In this document: one piece after another, positions 55,871 through 59,457 of the stretch
Numbering within the stretch: position 1 is the stretch's first letter
Layout: each line of letters starts with the position of its first letter
Origin: CAVZMO01 sp963776195
GTDB lineage: Bacteria; Nitrospirota; Thermodesulfovibrionia; Thermodesulfovibrionales; SM23-35
DNA: 59,457 nt
Assembly: GCA_963776195.1 (NCBI GenBank)
Contig: CAVZMO010000054.1
Location: 1 to 59,457, forward strand
Direction of reading: 5' to 3'
Notes under the pieces: generated by a model
Told to the model about the DNA's origin: nothing
The model's input: only the letters and a program-made list of their open reading frames with translations
The model's database searches: none
Translations under genes and position numbers: made by a program

Positions 55871-57156
55871 ATGTCTGTGAGGGATTATAACAGTCAGTTA
55901 GCGAAGCGTCAAAGGATAAGGAATACGACTCTGGTTGTCGGTGTAGATGTAGGCAATGCATTCAATGCAGTGGGATTTATGAACAAACAAGGTAAGGTAC
56001 TAAGCAGTTGTGCCAAGTTGTACAACAACCGGGAGGGCTTTGAGCAATTTGTGAAAATGACGGAAGCGCTCAAGACGAAATATAGACTAAAAGACGTGCT
56101 CATCGGGATGGAACCGACAGGACACTACTGGAGGAAGCTTGCCTACTTTGCCAGAGAGTGGGGTTATGAGGTTCGGTTTATACGGACCACAGCGCTTAAG
56201 CATCATCGGGAGATCGACGAGATCTCCTCTGCAAAGAGCGACCAACAAGATGCCATAACCATAGCGAATATTACCAGGGAGGGCAAGTATATCGATACCA
56301 TCATTGAGGATGGAGCCATGAGGCAACTGAGAACGTTGGCAAAAACACGGGAGAGACTTCTGCGGTACAGTGTAAGCGCCAAGAATGCGCTGCATGCAGC
56401 ATTGGATGATTATTTTCCCGAGTTGCATGAGATATTTTGGTCAATGGGAACACGTAGCCTATGGGCGATCCTGGAGCGGTGTCCTTTTCCTAATGATGTG
56501 GTCTTGATGAAGATATCATCTCTTCAAGAGCTGATATAAAGAGCTCCCGGAAGAAAGCGGGATCTGCTCGAAAGGCAAAGGCCTTGTACCAGGCAGCACA
56601 AAAGAGCATCGGCCTAAAAGGAGTCGGCGGTGCGGATCGCTTTAGGGTAAAGATATGTTTGGAGGAAGTGAAACGGACTGTTTTGATGCTCAAGGACATT
56701 GATCGTCAGATGAAAAAGGCATTGATGGAGATGCCTTCTGCACCGTATCTGCTCTCCATACCCGGCGTAGGGTCCCTTTCTGCTGCGGTTTTTTTAGGGG
56801 AATTAGGGGACCCTGCAAATTTTCATAATGCTCGGCAGATCGTTAAATATGCAGGATATGATCCCCAGGAGAGTGATTCAGGGTCCTGGGTGAGCCGGAA
56901 GTTCATCTCCAAAAAGGGACGCTGGCTGATGAGGAAATATCTTTTCTTTATGAGCATGAGAGTAGTGGTGCTGAGCAAGTACTTTCAGAATTACTACCAG
57001 AGGAAACTGGAGATAAAAAACAGGGTGGGTCAGCAGCCCAAGAGAAAGGAAATCCTTTGTGCAGTGGCAATAAAGCTGATCAAAGTGATCTTCGCACTCT
57101 TGAGGGATAAGAGGAAGTTTGATGATGGAGTTCGTGTTATAGCGGCACATGCATAA
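55871..57156 (+). pseudogene. IS110-family transposase, one frameshift near 56530
   Basis: The RuvC-like half has the DEDD residues: VGVDVGNAFN (D), GMEPTGHYWR (E) and SAKSDQQDAITIA (D, D). After LMKIS the frame changes and continues ADIKSSRKKAGSARKAKAL, then the Tnp20 half with IPGVGSLSAAVFLGELGD, KYAGYDPQESDSGSW (Ser nucleophile region) and GRWLMRKYLFF. The ATG at 55871 follows GAGGAG; the frame from 55829 is upstream extension. Joined, about 428 residues, longer than typical 340-400. The single-base change could be an assembly error, so activity is undecided. Confidence 0.88.
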
Positions 57157-57166
57157 TAGCATAGAG

Positions 57167-57340
57167 TGGTTGTGGTGGAAGAAGGACCGTAGTTCTTCGT
57201 AGGCATAAGGCCTGTAGGATTCAGCTTGGTCAACTTCCACCACCCTTTTTGGCCTGCATAAGGTAAGTTGGGCATAAAAGGCTCGCAGAATAAAAGAGGT
57301 TAGGTGAAAAGGTAAAAAGGTTGAAGAGCCACCACAACCA
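57167..57340. repeat. Competing inverted repeats after the transposase
   Basis: TGGTTGTGGTGGAAG (57167-57181) can pair through its last ten bases with CTTCCACCAC (57234-57243), or through its first twelve with CCACCACAACCA (57329-57340). Both are perfect and mutually exclusive. The region between contains repeated GCATAAGG motifs. No gene is present here. Confidence 0.75.
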
Positions 57341-57453
57341 TTTCAGCTTTAACAGAGCAATGAGAGAAATATCTTGACATCTTCCTTAGAAGAGGAAGAA
57401 CATTTACCCGAGGGTCTCTCTGTGAATCGAAGATTCTTGGTAGAAAGACGGCA

Positions 57454-57818
57454 CTAATTCTTTGATTTTTCTTTACCTCTAAATTGCTTTACTAATACGA
57501 TTAAAGAAATCTCTAAACCAGATACCAATAGAATATAGCCAAGTGCAATCATATATGAAAAATTAACAAAATATTTTGTTGAATCATACAAAAGTAATAT
57601 TTTTAAGAAATCATTTATATTATCAACGTTCAGCTCCTCGCTTTGTGTTAGAGCAGCCATTAACAATAGTAATAAACCAAGCAGTAAAGGTTTCAGACCC
57701 TGCGAAAATTTAATCCATCTCTTATTTTCCGAGAAAACAAAAATAGTAACTATGGAAAATACTATTAGAGTAATTATTTTTAGTATCCAAGAGAGGTCAT
57801 ATAATCCTTCATCCTGTT
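57454..57818 (-). CDS. Small membrane protein, start uncertain
   Basis: The frame from about 57818 to the stop at 57454 encodes about 121 residues with four hydrophobic segments (ILKIITLIVFSIVTIFVF, LKPLLLGLLLLLMAA, FSYMIALGYILLV, ISLIVLVKQF). Only the ATG at 57666 is a standard start; an ATG near 57808 in another frame (KDYMTSLGY) suggests a one-base error at the 5' end. No family recognised. AT-rich codon use unlike the neighbouring housekeeping genes fits accessory DNA. Confidence 0.5.
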
Positions 57819-57914
57819 AAACTTCTATAAAGTATTTGCGATTGAAATCCACACAATTATAACAAGTATTGAACGTGCGGATTTCAGGAAGGATTATTGC
57901 CTTCTCGCCTGGTA

Positions 57915-58765
57915 TTACGACACTGCGCTCCGTGTCTCGTTAGGCAGAACGCTCTTATATGTTGGATAGGCATACTGATAATTGACAATACCCAGACAAA
58001 GTTCAATCAACGTTGCCACAGAATTAAGCCTCAGACTGGCACATGCATCGCTATTAAGCTCAAATTGCCATTCCTTGTGAAATTTTTTTGCCGGATTTGA
58101 TGTTCTTACTGTCATCTTCAGCAAATATGCGCCAGCCTCCCAATAATTTTTTCGTTGAAGCATCTCCCATGCAAGTTGGTTCTCCCTTGAATTCACTCTA
58201 AAATCTGTATCGTATAGCTGTCGCATTATTATCTCGTTTGTAGTTCGACCAGTTCTAATTAGTGCGGCTATCTCAGTTTGTTTTGTCGTCAGAAAACTCT
58301 GCCAAGCTTGTCTCACGGATAAAAGTGATGGCTCCAACTCTAATTGGGTTTGTTTATCATTAAGAACTATCTGATAGCGATACGGTTGATCGACCCTGAC
58401 AATGAAACCAGCCGGAAGTTCAAGTGAAATCTGTTGTGGTTGAGCCAAACTTATTTGAGTCGATTAAAAGCTGTCCATTCGAATTTGTGTCGAGCTGCAT
58501 CTCGTAATCTTGTCAGATCAATATAAATACTGGTCACAAAAACATTCTTTTTGAGAGCTTGAAATGTGCCGTTAACAGCAATAGTCGGCCCAAACGCACC
58601 AAATCCTATTTCTAAAGCACCTGTTTCAAAAATGTCGATTTTTCCTTTTTTTTGAAAAACTTTCTTCCAGATCGCAATAAGCCAAACTTGGATAACTCCA
58701 TAAACCGCGATGATGAGTGTCCCATATTCTTTAGCAAACTTTAATAAATCGCTGTCGTTCGCCAT
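57915..58765 (-). pseudogene. Hypothetical membrane-anchored protein, frameshifted near 58460
   Basis: An N-terminal frame from 58765 (ATG, NDSDLLKFAKEYGTLIIAVY with one membrane segment) ends at 58451 after WTAFNRLK. The adjacent frame carries on ISLAQPQQISLELPAGFIV, RVDQPYRYQIVLND and ends at 57915. The two halves look like one protein of about 280 residues with a single-base change. I do not recognise the family. Whether it is broken or a consensus error is undecided. Confidence 0.6.
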
Positions 58766-59011
58766 GAGGTTCCAACGTGCATTTTAGTTTAGGTTCTATT
58801 CTGACATTATTTTTTAATCAGTTTATGCTATTGGTCAAACAATAATACTTTTAAATATCTTCGTCAATCTTTTACTTGAATACACTCGAAATAGATCAGT
58901 GAATACATTACAGTAGTATGATTTCACAGTAAATTCTTTCTGATAGAAATAGACACTTTTGGGAAGGTACTGCAAGCTGTTCAGTTCAGGAAGGACTGTG
59001 TACCCGATATT

Positions 59012-59457
59012 TCAGTTTTTAGGTTCCCTGCTTTCATTTTCCAGGTGATGGAGAATTTTAAGCATAAGATCGCTCTGCCGTTCAAGGTGCAGTAGGATTG
59101 TTTCAATCTCTTTTTCGGCTCTTATGTTTATTTCAAAGTCGGATTCTGCTCGGGCCTCTGCGTGGCGACCTGGAGATTTTGGCCTATCATAATAAATGGC
59201 ATGAGGAAGATCTGAATCATATTAGAGATAAAAAGCCATAAGACAAATGCGGGAAATGGATCGAACCTCGACTCTTGCGGTGCAAGCGTGTTCCACCCCA
59301 GCCAAGCGATTGTCCACACAAAGATAATAATGAAAAAACCCATTGAACCAACTTTATCCGTGATCCAGACAGCAAACCGTTCCAAACGAGTCAGGTTGCT
59401 TTTGTGTTCTTCATTGACGTTTCTGACCGGTTTATGTGACTTGTCCTTTTTCAGTTC
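59012..59457 (-). CDS. DUF1003 membrane protein, partial at right edge (frameshift near 59172)
   Basis: Coding runs in from the window edge (KSHKPVRNVNEEHKSNLTRL) into FAVWITDKVGSMGFFIIIF, the two-helix DUF1003 core, and FISNMIQIFLMPFIMIGQN. Near 59172 the frame changes to GRHAEARAESDFEINIRAEK and ends at 59012 with a coiled-coil tail. DUF1003 proteins are inner-membrane proteins of unknown role. The start is outside the window. A one-base correction restores it. Confidence 0.85.

Larger units (their letters stand above)
55740..57345 (+). mobile_element. IS110-family insertion element
   Basis: A DEDD transposase gene is bounded by non-coding flanks with strong structure: two hairpins upstream (55764-55839) and overlapping inverted repeats downstream (57167-57340). 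IS110 elements lack classic terminal repeats and carry a non-coding RNA in one flank, which fits. The outer limits given are approximate; no direct repeats were identified. Confidence 0.7.

Overview
The window is chromosomal DNA from a Gram-negative bacterium, probably a deep-branching lineage such as Nitrospirota or Desulfobacterota. The evidence is an LPS-export permease pair (LptF/LptG), a type A RNase P RNA, a glycogen-type GH57 enzyme, a two-gene atpB-atpE locus with a long c subunit, and many dispersed palindromic repeats. The phylum is an inference from gene content; no 16S rRNA gene is present.

Layout. 1-2 kb is decayed accessory DNA: a frameshifted gene at the left edge and an integron-type tyrosine recombinase relic carrying an element with a RAYT-transposase fragment. 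2-19.5 kb is mostly housekeeping: atpE-atpB and a class A PBP on the minus strand, then dnaE-accA, a TusA-like protein, uvrC, a coiled-coil exported protein, a PfkB kinase and a broken phosphotransferase, then corA (minus) and lptF-lptG. A GH57 branching enzyme (19.5-21.1 kb) follows lptG. At 21-28.6 kb the minus strand carries a LysR regulator, rnpB, a zinc-ribbon coiled-coil protein, a CAT-anticodon tRNA and a rpsU-yqeY-nif3-dnaG-rpoD operon with overlapping genes. 28.7-32.6 kb holds a GIY-YIG gene inside nested inverted repeats, an NtrC-like protein lacking the usual AAA+ motifs, and an exported FG-GAP/FnIII protein. 33-35 kb holds tgt and a CDF transporter. 35-41 kb is a nitrogen-control cluster: glnA, a class I amidotransferase, glnE and a P-II gene. 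41-49 kb has an MshEN-type protein, YihY, Der, two PAS proteins (one HD-GYP), RidA and leuC. 49.4-54 kb is an envelope and carbohydrate block: deacetylase, putative glycoside hydrolase, serine hydrolase and NamZ-like muramidase. 54-59.4 kb is accessory: a repeat lipoprotein, an IS110-family element and several frameshifted small genes.

How genes work together. rpsU-dnaG-rpoD is a macromolecular-synthesis operon with yqeY and a NIF3-like gene added. The gln cluster should couple glutamine sensing by P-II to glutamine synthetase through GlnE, but P-II has Phe at position 51 and GlnA looks like the alpha subtype, so the standard enteric circuit probably does not apply. The serine hydrolase and NamZ-like pair resembles the Bacillus muropeptide-recycling genes amiE and namZ.

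Caution. About a dozen genes, including essential atpB and rpoD, contain single-base frame changes, several at homopolymers. Many are therefore likely consensus errors rather than real pseudogenes. The integrase relic (large internal loss) and the phosphotransferase (86-bp insertion) look truly broken.
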